Shown one piece after another: positions 1 to 7,853 of a stretch of 42,235 nucleotides of DNA (positions are counted from its first letter, which is position 1; the number at the start of each line of letters is the position of its first letter). The stretch is taken from NCBI RefSeq assembly GCF_021531995.1, contig NZ_JAFBIZ010000014.1, positions 1-42,235 on the forward strand, given 5' to 3'. This DNA is from Faecalicatena contorta. Its GTDB lineage: Bacteria > Bacillota > Clostridia > Lachnospirales > Lachnospiraceae. A program made the translations under genes and the position numbers. Below the pieces are notes generated by a model. The model was not told the origin of the DNA. It made no database searches and saw only the letters and a program-made list of their open reading frames with translations.

Positions 1-6
1 TAAATA

Positions 7-33
7 TGTAACGAAAGTTATGTTTTTCGGATA
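7..33 (+). promoter_or_regulatory. Candidate ECF-type promoter for the sigma/anti-sigma pair
   Basis: TGTAAC (7-12) and CGGATA (28-33) are separated by 15 nt. They resemble the AAC-containing -35 and CG-containing -10 elements of ECF sigma promoters and sit just upstream of an ECF sigma gene. Many ECF sigma factors transcribe their own operon, so this is a plausible autoregulatory promoter. It rests on motif resemblance only, and the window starts too close to exclude another promoter upstream. Confidence 0.35.
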
Positions 34-56
34 TATGGGTACAAGGAGGTGAGAGA

Positions 57-530
57 ATGTTAGATATGGATTTCATATATAAGGAGCACGCAGAGTTTGT
101 ATATAAATATTTGTTGTCTCTGTGTCATGAAGAGGATACCGCGGAGGAACTGACCCAGGAAACATTCTGTCAGGCGGTTCAGTCTTCCTACCGGTATGAC
201 GGCAGCTGTAAGGTCTCTACCTGGCTGTGCCAGATCGCGAAGCATCACTGGTACAGAGAACTGGAGAGAAGAAAAAAGAAAGGAACGATTCCGATCCCGG
301 AGGCCATGACATCCGGGGAGGCTGCGCTGGATGAGAAGCTGTGCCTCAGAGAAGAAAAGATGGAATTATTCCGAAAGGTGCACATTCTGGATGAAGTATC
401 CAAGGAAATAGTATTTCTTCGGATTACAGGAGCATTCTCGTTCAAAGAGATCGGGGAATTGTTCGGAAAAAATGAGAACTGGGCGCGCGTAACATTCTAC
501 CGCGCAAAACAGAAAATTATGAAAGGGTGA
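57..530 (+). CDS. ECF-type RNA polymerase sigma factor
   Basis: A 157-residue protein with the compact ECF layout. Sigma region 2 covers about residues 5-75 and holds the acidic/aromatic segment EELTQETFCQAV and the STWLCQIAKHHW stretch typical of region 2.2-2.4. Region 4 covers about residues 105-155, with an HTH around FSFKEIGELFGKNENWARV. An AGGAGGTGAG ribosome site lies just before ATG 57. It directs RNA polymerase to a small regulon, probably including its own operon. The next gene, 7 nt downstream, encodes a zinc-finger anti-sigma factor, which supports the assignment. The signal sensed is unknown. Confidence 0.9.
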   Translation: MLDMDFIYKEHAEFVYKYLLSLCHEEDTAEELTQETFCQAVQSSYRYDGSCKVSTWLCQIAKHHWYRELERRKKKGTIPIPEAMTSGEAALDEKLCLREEKMELFRKVHILDEVSKEIVFLRITGAFSFKEIGELFGKNENWARVTFYRAKQKIMKG

Positions 531-537
531 AAAATAT

Positions 538-1227
538 ATGAAGTGTGAGATTATCAGGGATTTATTTCCGAGTTATATAGACGGACTGACAAGCAAAGAA
601 AGTAACCAGGCAATCGAAGAACATCTGGAGGGCTGCAGAGAATGCAGGCGATATCTGGAAGAAATGCAAAGAGAGATTGCCTCTGAAGAACTGACTCAGG
701 AGGAGAGAGAAAAAAGGCAGAAGGAAATCCAGCCTTTGAGAAAAGTACGAAAAGTGAATCTGCGAAAGATTGGTATTGCAGTTCTGATTACGGCGATTAT
801 CTGCTTTGTAGTGTCCGGTGTCTTTGCATTTTATTCAGAATATTCAGAACGGGGACAGACGGCAGATTATGATGATGTTAGAATCTCTTATGAAAAAACA
901 GGTGGTGTGGTGACAATTGGATTCCATCCAAAGAGAGAAGATATCCATATTGATGTAGACATGGACCTGGATCTGAGTATTCAGGAAGATCAAAAAGAAA
1001 GTATCCGAATCATAAAGGCACTTGTAAGTCCGTTCAGTCGATCGACCCGTGAAGGCGGTTACTGGGGAATTACCTTTGTCGATGAAGATACCATTCTAAG
1101 TCCGAACGGAGGAGAAACCATTGATCTGAGTGGGGATGAAACACTGGAAATACAGTTTAACGACGTTACAAAGACAGTGACGATTAAAGATCTCTATACA
1201 GAAAAAGGCATGGAAGAATTAAAATAA
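538..1227 (+). CDS. Anti-sigma factor with N-terminal zinc finger (zf-HC2 type)
   Basis: A 229-residue protein. C3, H29, C33 and C36 form the H-x3-C-x2-C pattern of zinc-binding anti-sigma domains. A basic linker and one membrane segment (about residues 76-98) follow, then an extracellular domain of about 130 residues without a recognisable family. The topology suggests the cytoplasmic zinc finger holds the upstream sigma factor inactive while the outer domain senses an envelope signal. The 7-nt spacing from the sigma gene indicates co-transcription. Confidence 0.85.
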   Translation: MKCEIIRDLFPSYIDGLTSKESNQAIEEHLEGCRECRRYLEEMQREIASEELTQEEREKRQKEIQPLRKVRKVNLRKIGIAVLITAIICFVVSGVFAFYSEYSERGQTADYDDVRISYEKTGGVVTIGFHPKREDIHIDVDMDLDLSIQEDQKESIRIIKALVSPFSRSTREGGYWGITFVDEDTILSPNGGETIDLSGDETLEIQFNDVTKTVTIKDLYTEKGMEELK

Positions 1228-1299
1228 TAATATTAAGAAAATTTTGGAGAAAAGCGGAAGAAAAGGGCAATTGCAAAAGGTAGAGGTGCCATCCTGAGA

Positions 1300-1370
1300 A
1301 GATACCAGTTCCACAAGAAAAGCTGAGGTAAGCGAGTGAGCGTCGAAGCGTTCTTGTGGAACTGGTATCT
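1300..1370. repeat. 20-bp perfect inverted repeat with 31-nt loop
   Basis: The arms at 1300-1319 and 1351-1370 are exact reverse complements. The first arm begins AGATACCAGTTCC and the second ends GGAACTGGTATCT. No T-tract follows, so it is not a standard intrinsic terminator. It lies in the 280-nt gap between the anti-sigma gene and the phosphate promoter. It could be a REP- or MITE-like dispersed palindrome, or an RNA structure ending the sigma operon. Confidence 0.75.
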
Positions 1371-1404
1371 CACAGAAAGTACAATCGTAATTTGCAATCG
1401 TCCT

Positions 1405-1468
1405 TTTTGACTTTTTACATTCTTTTAACATTCGTCGGATTTCAGATTTTACATTGCTCCTTTATGAT
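1405..1468 (+). promoter_or_regulatory. PhoP-box-like promoter of the pst operon
   Basis: T-rich hexamers TTTACA (1414-1419) and TTAACA (1425-1430) are 11 bp apart, and another TTTACA lies at 1448-1453, about two periods further on. Gram-positive Pho boxes are TT(A/T/C)ACA-like direct repeats on one helical turn. A -10-like TATGAT is at 1463-1468, with only a weak -35 (TTTCAG, 1440-1445), as expected for an activator-dependent promoter. PhoP encoded at 5678-6352 is the likely activator under phosphate limitation. Confidence 0.6.
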
Positions 1469-1515
1469 AGCAACTGTGAAGAAAATAAAAAACAAAATCA
1501 AAGGAGAAGTTGATT

Positions 1516-2448
1516 ATGAAATTGAAAAAGTTTATTGCAGTACTTGCAACAGTTGGGATGATCGCAGGTCTGGCAGCAGGATGCGGAAGCAACTCAGAAG
1601 CAGACACTGAAGCAGAGGGCGATACACAGCAGACAGAAGAAGCTGCTGCTGAATGGGATTCTTCCATGGATATTACAATCGTATCCAGAGAAGATGGTTC
1701 CGGAACAAGAGGAGCTTTCATCGAACTGTTTGGAATCGAAGAAAAAAATGATGCCGGTGAGAAAGTTGATATGACAACTGAAGAAGCACAGATTACGAAT
1801 AGTACATCTGTTATGCTTACAACAGTAGCTGGTGATGATTATGCAATTGGTTATGTATCTCTTGGATCTCTGGATGACAGCGTAAAGGCACTGAAGATTG
1901 ACGGAGCAGAAGCTACAGCTGAAAACATCAAGAGCGGAGAGTACAAAGTATCAAGACCTTTCAATATTGCAACAAAAGAAGGACTTGACAATGAAGTAGC
2001 AAACGACTTTATCGCATTTATCATGAGCGAAGAAGGACAGGCAGTCGTTGCAGATAACGGATATATTCCTTTGGATGATGTAACTCCATATGAAGGCTCA
2101 GCTCCGTCCGGAAAAGCAGTTGTTGGTGGATCTTCTTCTGTATCACCGGTTATGGAAAAACTCATCGAAGCTTATAAGGAAGTAAATCCGAATGCAGAGA
2201 TCGAATTACAGACAACAGATTCCACAACAGGTATGACATCTACAATTGATGGAAGTTACGACATCGGTATGGCATCTCGTGAACTGAAAGACGAAGAACT
2301 CAGTGGTGGACTTGTACCACAGGTAATCGCTACAGACGGTATTGCTGTAATCGTTAATAAGAATAACACATTGGATGAGTTAAGCAGTGATCAGGTAAAA
2401 GCAATCTACACTGGTGAAACTCTTACATGGGATGAGGTAATCGAATAA
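1516..2448 (+). CDS. pstS: Phosphate ABC transporter substrate-binding lipoprotein, apparently circularly permuted
   Basis: A 310-residue lipoprotein. ATG 1516 is chosen because AAGGAG at 1501-1506 is 9 nt upstream; a TTG at 1510 is too close. A lipobox ends at C23 (LAAGC). Two PstS halves are present in reversed order. Residues 53-200 match the usual C-terminal half, with VSREDGSGTR at 56-65 and AIGYVSLGSLDDS. Residues 204-310 match the usual N-terminal half, with GGSSSVSPVMEKL at 204 and YDIGMASREL, and stop at TWDEVIE, the point where the usual PstS continues into the VSRE segment. It captures phosphate for PstCAB. Confidence 0.88.
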   Translation: MKLKKFIAVLATVGMIAGLAAGCGSNSEADTEAEGDTQQTEEAAAEWDSSMDITIVSREDGSGTRGAFIELFGIEEKNDAGEKVDMTTEEAQITNSTSVMLTTVAGDDYAIGYVSLGSLDDSVKALKIDGAEATAENIKSGEYKVSRPFNIATKEGLDNEVANDFIAFIMSEEGQAVVADNGYIPLDDVTPYEGSAPSGKAVVGGSSSVSPVMEKLIEAYKEVNPNAEIELQTTDSTTGMTSTIDGSYDIGMASRELKDEELSGGLVPQVIATDGIAVIVNKNNTLDELSSDQVKAIYTGETLTWDEVIE

Positions 2449-3342
2449 ATGAAATCGAAAGCATGGACTGAAAAATTCATGCAGGGAGTGTTCTTCATTG
2501 CCGCCTGCGCTTCGGTGTTGGCGGTAGCTCTCATTTGTGTGTTTTTATTCGCAAATGGTATCCCTGCAATGAAAGAGATAGGATTTGGCAAATTTCTGAG
2601 CGGTGAAATGTGGAAACCGAATAATGACATCTATGGAATTCTCCCTATGATTGTCGGAAGTTTGTATGTAACGGCAGGGGCAATTGTGTTTGGAGTTCCA
2701 ATCGGTATTCTGACGGCGGTATTTATGGCATTTTATTGTCCGAAGCAGATCTATAAGCCGTTGAAAACAGCTACAGAGCTGCTTGCAGGTATTCCTTCCG
2801 TTGTATATGGATTTTTTGGATTGGTCGTTCTGGTTCCGTTGATCCGGGAAATTGGACGTGATCTGAAAGAGATGGGCATATTGAGAAGCGCCGGAAATGG
2901 AAGCAGCATTCTTACGGCATCTCTGCTTCTGGGAATGATGATTCTTCCAACCATTATAGGACTGACAGAGTCTTCTCTTCGTGCAGTTCCGGAACAATAT
3001 TATGAGGGCGCGGTTGCACTGGGAGCAACACATGAAAGAGCAATTTTCCGGGTAATTCTTCCGGCAGCAAAGTCTGGTGTGGTTGCAGCGATTGTACTGG
3101 GTGTAGGACGTGCAATCGGTGAGACGATGGCGGTGATTATGGTAGCCGGAAACCAGGCAAGAATGCCGTCCGGAATCTTTAAAGGCGTCAGAACCCTGAC
3201 AGCAAACATCGTAATTGAGATGGGATATGCGGCAGGGCTTCACAGAGAGGCACTGATTGCAACCGGTGTGGTACTGTTTGTATTTATTCTGATCATTAAT
3301 TTCTGCGTAGCACTTTTAAACAGGAGGAATGACCATGAGTAG
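2449..3342 (+). CDS. pstC: Phosphate ABC transporter permease PstC
   Basis: A 297-residue inner-membrane permease with about six hydrophobic segments, starting immediately after the pstS stop codon. The binding-protein-dependent transport signature is around residues 188-225 (EGAVALGATHERAIFRV and GVGRAIGETMAV), where PstB docks. It forms the phosphate channel with PstA. The last codons overlap the ribosome site and start of pstA, so the two are translationally coupled. Confidence 0.95.
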   Translation: MKSKAWTEKFMQGVFFIAACASVLAVALICVFLFANGIPAMKEIGFGKFLSGEMWKPNNDIYGILPMIVGSLYVTAGAIVFGVPIGILTAVFMAFYCPKQIYKPLKTATELLAGIPSVVYGFFGLVVLVPLIREIGRDLKEMGILRSAGNGSSILTASLLLGMMILPTIIGLTESSLRAVPEQYYEGAVALGATHERAIFRVILPAAKSGVVAAIVLGVGRAIGETMAVIMVAGNQARMPSGIFKGVRTLTANIVIEMGYAAGLHREALIATGVVLFVFILIINFCVALLNRRNDHE

Positions 3343-4198
3343 TAATAGCGTTACATTTAAACAAAAAATGAAATCATACAAAAGAACACCGGGATCACTG
3401 CTTATGATGCTTTTGGTTATGCTGTCCGCGATTCTGACATTCACGGTACTGATCTTCCTGATCGCATATATATTGATTCATGGTGTTCCGTATCTGAAAC
3501 CATCGCTTTTTTCGATGAACTATTCTTCTGAAAATGCATCTCTGATGCCGGCGCTGATAAACACCATTATTATGACATTGTTATCCCTTTTGATTGCAGT
3601 GCCGCTCGGTATATTTTCGGCTATCTTCCTGGTGGAATATGCGTCTCGTGGAAATAAATTTGTAGAGATTATTCGTTTGACGACAGAGACACTGCAGGGA
3701 ATCCCTTCTATTGTATATGGATTGTTCGGTATGTTGTTCTTCGTAACGACGTGTGGATGGGGATTTTCGCTCCTGGCGGGTGCATTTACCCTGTCAATCA
3801 TGGTACTTCCGCTGATTATGAGAAGTACGGAGGAAGCGCTGAAAGCGGTGCCGGATTCTTATAGAGAAGGAAGCTTCGGACTGGGAGCAGGAAAACTGCG
3901 TACGGTATTTCGCATCGTGCTGCCTTCTGCGATTCCGGGAATTCTGGCAGGAGTGATCCTGGCTATCGGAAGAATCGTCGGAGAGACCGCCGCTCTCATC
4001 TATACTGCGGGTACGGTTGCAGATTTTCCAAAGAGTGTGATGAGTTCAGGAAGAACACTGGCTGTTCATATGTATAATCTGGCGAGCGAGGGTCTGTATA
4101 TGGATCAGGCTTATGCCACTGCGGTCATTCTGCTTGTTGTGGTTGTCGGGATCAATACATTATCCAGTGTACTGGCAAAGAAGTTAACAAAAGCATAG
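3335..4198 (+). CDS. pstA: Phosphate ABC transporter permease PstA
   Basis: A 287-residue multi-spanning permease. AGGAGG at 3322-3327 favours ATG 3335 over the ATG at 3329. The EAA-type loop reads REGSFGLGAGKLRTVFRI, followed by GRIVGETAALIYTAG, as in PstA. It pairs with PstC to form the phosphate translocation path. Its start lies inside the last codons of pstC, and pstB follows after 12 nt. Confidence 0.95.
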   Translation: MSSNSVTFKQKMKSYKRTPGSLLMMLLVMLSAILTFTVLIFLIAYILIHGVPYLKPSLFSMNYSSENASLMPALINTIIMTLLSLLIAVPLGIFSAIFLVEYASRGNKFVEIIRLTTETLQGIPSIVYGLFGMLFFVTTCGWGFSLLAGAFTLSIMVLPLIMRSTEEALKAVPDSYREGSFGLGAGKLRTVFRIVLPSAIPGILAGVILAIGRIVGETAALIYTAGTVADFPKSVMSSGRTLAVHMYNLASEGLYMDQAYATAVILLVVVVGINTLSSVLAKKLTKA

Positions 4199-4210
4199 AG
4201 AGGAAGAAGC

Positions 4211-4960
4211 ATGAGTAAAATAAGCATAAAGAATATGGAGCTGTATTACAGTGATTTCCATGCATTGAAAAATGTCAATCTTGAGATTGAGGCAAATAAG
4301 ATCACAGCATTTATCGGTCCGTCCGGATGTGGAAAATCCACATTGCTGAAATCAATCAATCGTATGAACGATCTGGTAGAAGGCTGTCGTATTGAAGGTG
4401 AACTTTTGCTGGATGGAGAAGATATATATAAAGATATTGATGTGAACCTGTTGAGAAAGAGAGTGGGAATGGTATTCCAGAAACCGAATCCATTTCCAAT
4501 GAGCATCTATGATAATATCGCATATGGTCCGAGAACACATGGAATTCATTCGAAGGCAAAATTGGATGATATTGTGGAAAAGTCACTGCGGGATGCAGCG
4601 ATCTGGGATGAGTGTAAAGACCGTTTGAAGTCGAGCGCACTCGGAATGTCCGGAGGACAGCAGCAGAGACTTTGCATTGCAAGAGCACTTGCAGTTCAGC
4701 CGGAGGTGCTATTGATGGATGAACCGACATCGGCACTGGATCCAATCTCCACTTCTAAGATTGAAGACCTTGCGATGGAATTAAAAAAAGATTATACTAT
4801 CGTTATGGTAACACATAATATGCAGCAGGCGGTGCGTGTATCTGATAATACAGCCTTTTTCCTGTTGGGTGAAGTTGTAGAGTATAACGATACAGAAAAA
4901 TTATTCTCTATACCGGCAGATAAGAGAACAGAAGATTATATTACAGGGAGGTTTGGTTAG
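4211..4960 (+). CDS. pstB: Phosphate ABC transporter ATP-binding protein PstB
   Basis: A 249-residue ABC ATPase. Visible motifs are Walker [10 protein letters not shown] (about residues 37-45), the Q-loop in [18 protein letters not shown], the signature MSGGQQQR, Walker [14 protein letters not shown] and the switch histidine in VMVTHNM. The [11 protein letters not shown] segment is characteristic of PstB. It powers phosphate import through PstCA. Confidence 0.97.
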   Translation: MSKISIKNMELYYSDFHALKNVNLEIEANKITAFIGPSGCGKSTLLKSINRMNDLVEGCRIEGELLLDGEDIYKDIDVNLLRKRVGMVFQKPNPFPMSIYDNIAYGPRTHGIHSKAKLDDIVEKSLRDAAIWDECKDRLKSSALGMSGGQQQRLCIARALAVQPEVLLMDEPTSALDPISTSKIEDLAMELKKDYTIVMVTHNMQQAVRVSDNTAFFLLGEVVEYNDTEKLFSIPADKRTEDYITGRFG

Positions 4961-4963
4961 GAT

Positions 4964-5617
4964 ATGCGTAATAAGTTTGATATGCAGCTGGAAACACTTA
5001 ATAAGCAGCTCATTCATATGGGTGAACTGTGTGAGATCGCAATCAACAGAGCGACAAAAGCATTGGAAAAGGGAAGTATGGAAGAGGCGCAGGAAGTAAG
5101 AGAGGCAGACGAAGAGATTGACCAGATGGAAAAAGACATTGAACGTCTGTGTTTGAAGCTCCTTCTCCAGCAGCAGCCGGTTGCAAGAGATCTGCGTCAG
5201 ATCTCTGCGGCACTTAAGATGATTACGGACATGGAACGTATCGGAGACCAGGCGGCGGACATTGCAGAGATCATTATCTCCGAAAATAAATCGGAAGCAA
5301 TGGAGATTCCGCTGATCGTAAAGATGTCCGAGGCGGCAGGCAAGATGGTCAGAGACAGTGTGACTGCATATGTGGAAAAAGATCTGGAATTATCCAGACG
5401 TGTCATGGATGCGGATGATGAAGTGGATGAAATGTTTGAAGAGAACAAAAATCACCTGATTCGTTTTATTGCAGATCGCAAAGGAGATCAGGGCCGGGAG
5501 GCAATTGATCTGATCATGGTGGCGAAGTATCTGGAGCGTATCGGAGATCACGCAACAAATATCGCTGAATGGGTGGAATTTTCAATCACAGGCATCCATA
5601 AAGAAAGTAAAGTATAA
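4964..5617 (+). CDS. phoU: Phosphate signalling protein PhoU
   Basis: A 217-residue all-helical protein with two PhoU repeats, each containing the acidic metal-binding E/D-x3-D-type motif (ITDMERIGDQAADIAE near residue 90 and VAKYLERIGDHATNIAEW near residue 190). PhoU links PstSCAB activity to the sensor kinase and dampens phosphate uptake. Its ribosome site lies within the end of pstB, consistent with coupling. Confidence 0.95.
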   Translation: MRNKFDMQLETLNKQLIHMGELCEIAINRATKALEKGSMEEAQEVREADEEIDQMEKDIERLCLKLLLQQQPVARDLRQISAALKMITDMERIGDQAADIAEIIISENKSEAMEIPLIVKMSEAAGKMVRDSVTAYVEKDLELSRRVMDADDEVDEMFEENKNHLIRFIADRKGDQGREAIDLIMVAKYLERIGDHATNIAEWVEFSITGIHKESKV

Positions 5618-5677
5618 GGGATATCACCGGTCAAACCGGGCAAATGGAGATCCTGAACATGTAAGGAGACTGAAAGA

Positions 5678-6352
5678 ATGATATTTTGTGTGGAAGATGA
5701 CAGTAATATACGTGAACTGGTGGTGTATACCCTGGAAAGTACAGGATTCAAAGCCCGCGGATATGAGGATGGCAGTTCCTTTTTAAAAGCTCTGGCGTTG
5801 GAAACGCCAGAGCTTATTCTGCTTGATATCATGCTGCCGGGAGAAGATGGAATGGAACTGCTTAAAAAGTTGAAAGCTTCTCCAAAGACCAGAGATATTC
5901 CAGTCATCATGGTGACGGCAAAAGGTGCAGAATATGATAAGGTGAAAGGACTGGATTCCGGAGCCGATGACTATGTGACGAAGCCGTTCGGCATGATGGA
6001 GCTTGTCTCCAGAATCAAGGCAGTTCTTAGAAGAAGCAGTTCCATGAATGCCCGTAGTGAGGATACGATTGTATTGGGAGATATAGAGATCAATACAAAG
6101 AAGCATGAAGTGACGGCTGCCGGAGAAGTAGTCAATCTGACGCTGAAAGAATATGAACTTCTGAAACGGCTGATGAAGAATTCTAATATTGTATTGACAA
6201 GAGATCAGCTTCTGGAGGATATCTGGGGGTATGATTTTGACGGCGAGACCAGAACAGTGGATGTGCATGTCCGGACGCTCAGGCAAAAGCTTGGAAAATC
6301 AGGAGAACGGATAGAGACTGTTCGTGGTGTCGGATATCGTATGAGTGAATAA
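5678..6352 (+). CDS. phoP: OmpR-family phosphate response regulator (PhoP/PhoB type)
   Basis: A 224-residue regulator. The receiver domain (about 1-118) has acidic residues in FCVEDD, the phospho-acceptor Asp in ELILLDIMLPG and the Lys in DDYVTKPFG. The C-terminal winged helix (about 128-223) contains LTLKEYELLKRL and RTVDVHVRTLRQKLG. It lies 60 nt after phoU and 47 nt before the kinase. It most likely activates the PhoP-box promoter upstream of pstS. A strong 13-bp palindrome interrupts its coding sequence (see 5787-5815). Confidence 0.93.
   Translation: MIFCVEDDSNIRELVVYTLESTGFKARGYEDGSSFLKALALETPELILLDIMLPGEDGMELLKKLKASPKTRDIPVIMVTAKGAEYDKVKGLDSGADDYVTKPFGMMELVSRIKAVLRRSSSMNARSEDTIVLGDIEINTKKHEVTAAGEVVNLTLKEYELLKRLMKNSNIVLTRDQLLEDIWGYDFDGETRTVDVHVRTLRQKLGKSGERIETVRGVGYRMSE
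5787..5815. repeat. Perfect 13-bp hairpin inside phoP
   Basis: Arms 5787-5799 (AAGCTCTGGCGTT) and 5803-5815 are perfect complements around a 3-nt GGA loop. The palindrome lies within the receiver-domain codons for KALALETPEL. A stem this stable inside a reading frame is unusual and could affect mRNA decay, pausing or translation. It could also be chance codon use, since leucine, alanine and glutamate codons pair easily. Confidence 0.8.
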
Positions 6353-6399
6353 GTAGCAGACAAAAAGCTGAAAGGGCAGAATGCAGGCGGGAGCGCGGT

Positions 6400-7734
6400 A
6401 TGAGAAAAAAGATTCAACAGAGTATGATTCTGGTGATTACGACAACATTGCTGATTACATATGCAATCACCACGTTTGTTGTATACAGGCAGACTATCAG
6501 CATTATAGAAGATGAGATCAGGCAGGAGGCAGACTATATCTGTGCGGCGATCGACATCTCCGGTAAAGCCTATCTGGAGCAGATGGATGCGGTCAGAAAA
6601 AATACCCGTGTTACGCTGATCGATCCGGAAGGCAATGTAAGATATGATTCCAAAGAGGATGAGGTAACATTTCAGAATCACAAAAACCGGCCGGAGATCC
6701 AAAAGGCAATCAAAAATGGAAGCGGGCAGGATATCCGGGAGTCTGATACACTGAACCAGGAGATGTTTTATTATGCGGTTCGCCTGAAAGATGGTGATAT
6801 CCTCAGAGTATCAAGGTCGGTGGATACCGCATTTCGTACAGCACTCCGGGTGCTTCCGGTTATGGGTATCATAGCGGTGGTCATGCTGATATTTGCCTGG
6901 ATTCTCGTAAGATGTCAGGTGACGAGACTGATTCGCCCGATTAACCAGCTGGATCTGGAGTATCCGCTGGAAAATGATGTATATGAAGAGTTGACTCCGC
7001 TGCTTCAAAGGATTGACAGACAGAACAAAGAAAAAGATGCAGTAGCAAATATGAGAAAAGAATTTTCTGCTAATGTTTCGCATGAATTGAAGACGCCGCT
7101 TACCTCCATCTCTGGATATGCGGAGATCATGAAGGATGGACTTGTGAAGCCGGAGGATATGAAAGCCTTTTCCGAACGCATATATAATGAAGCAAGGCGG
7201 TTGATTACGCTGGTAGAAGATATCATTAAGCTTTCGAAGCTGGATGAAGGTAATATAGATGTTGAGAAGGAAGAAGTGGATCTTTATCAGCTTACCAGAG
7301 AAATATGCAGTCGTCTGGCTCCGCAGGCAGCACAGAAAAAAGTGCATATCGAGATGACAGGAGAAGCGGTATCCTGTATAGGAATCCGACATATTCTGGA
7401 TGAGATGATCTATAATATCTGTGAAAATGCAATTAAGTATAACAAGGAAGGCGGATCTCTCAGCGTGTGGGTCGGCAATACCCTGCAGGGAAAGAAAGTG
7501 ATCGTTACAGATACGGGAATCGGGATTCCGGAAGATCAGAAAGAGCGGATCTTTGAGCGGTTCTACCGCGTGGATAAGAGCCATTCAAAAGAAACCGGAG
7601 GCACAGGACTTGGCCTTTCCATTGTAAAACACGGAGCGATGATCCATGATGCCAGGATTAAGGTGGAGAGTAAGATTGGAAAAGGGACGAAGATGGAACT
7701 TCTCTTTCCTTTGCATGAGAAGACCATGCTATAG
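6400..7734 (+). CDS. phoR: Phosphate sensor histidine kinase (PhoR type)
   Basis: A 444-residue membrane kinase. Transmembrane segments lie at about 8-28 and 147-167, flanking an extracellular sensor of about 115 residues. The H-box is FSANVSHELKTPLTSISGY near residue 225. The ATPase domain has an N-box (ENAIKYN), G1 (DTGIGIP) and G2 (GTGLGLSIV). No clear PAS domain is present, which is shorter than B. subtilis PhoR. It phosphorylates the upstream response regulator. It is the last gene of the phosphate operon. Confidence 0.93.
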   Translation: MRKKIQQSMILVITTTLLITYAITTFVVYRQTISIIEDEIRQEADYICAAIDISGKAYLEQMDAVRKNTRVTLIDPEGNVRYDSKEDEVTFQNHKNRPEIQKAIKNGSGQDIRESDTLNQEMFYYAVRLKDGDILRVSRSVDTAFRTALRVLPVMGIIAVVMLIFAWILVRCQVTRLIRPINQLDLEYPLENDVYEELTPLLQRIDRQNKEKDAVANMRKEFSANVSHELKTPLTSISGYAEIMKDGLVKPEDMKAFSERIYNEARRLITLVEDIIKLSKLDEGNIDVEKEEVDLYQLTREICSRLAPQAAQKKVHIEMTGEAVSCIGIRHILDEMIYNICENAIKYNKEGGSLSVWVGNTLQGKKVIVTDTGIGIPEDQKERIFERFYRVDKSHSKETGGTGLGLSIVKHGAMIHDARIKVESKIGKGTKMELLFPLHEKTML

Positions 7735-7760
7735 AAAACAGTAATAAGTATATGTAGTAT

Positions 7761-7796
7761 ATAGGCCCTATCAATTGGACGATTGACAGGGCCTAT
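7761..7796 (+). terminator. Stem-loop after phoR, possible weak terminator
   Basis: Arms 7761-7775 (ATAGGCCCTATCAAT) and 7782-7796 pair with one G-U wobble around a 6-nt loop. No real T-tract follows, so termination would be weak or factor-dependent. The structure overlaps the candidate promoter of the next gene (TTGGAC at 7775, TATAAT at 7799). Confidence 0.5.
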
Positions 7797-7804
7797 ACTA
7801 TAAT
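7775..7804 (+). promoter_or_regulatory. Candidate sigma-A promoter of the LRR/FIVAR surface protein
   Basis: TTGGAC (7775-7780) and a perfect TATAAT (7799-7804) are 18 nt apart. The start codon is 50 nt downstream, behind GAGGAGGAGA. The -35 element lies in the loop and arm of the preceding stem-loop. Confidence 0.55.
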
Positions 7805-7853
7805 AAAAATTACTATACTTAGGTATGCTTTTCAATTGCAGAGGAGGAGAAAA

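Noticed and set aside
2545-3243. 232-codon open frame antisense to pstC
   Set aside because: pstC is conserved and the antisense product has no family features or ribosome site.
7783-7804. TTGACA at 7783 as -35 for the TATAAT at 7799
   Set aside because: The spacer is only 10 nt; TTGGAC at 7775 with 18 nt fits better.
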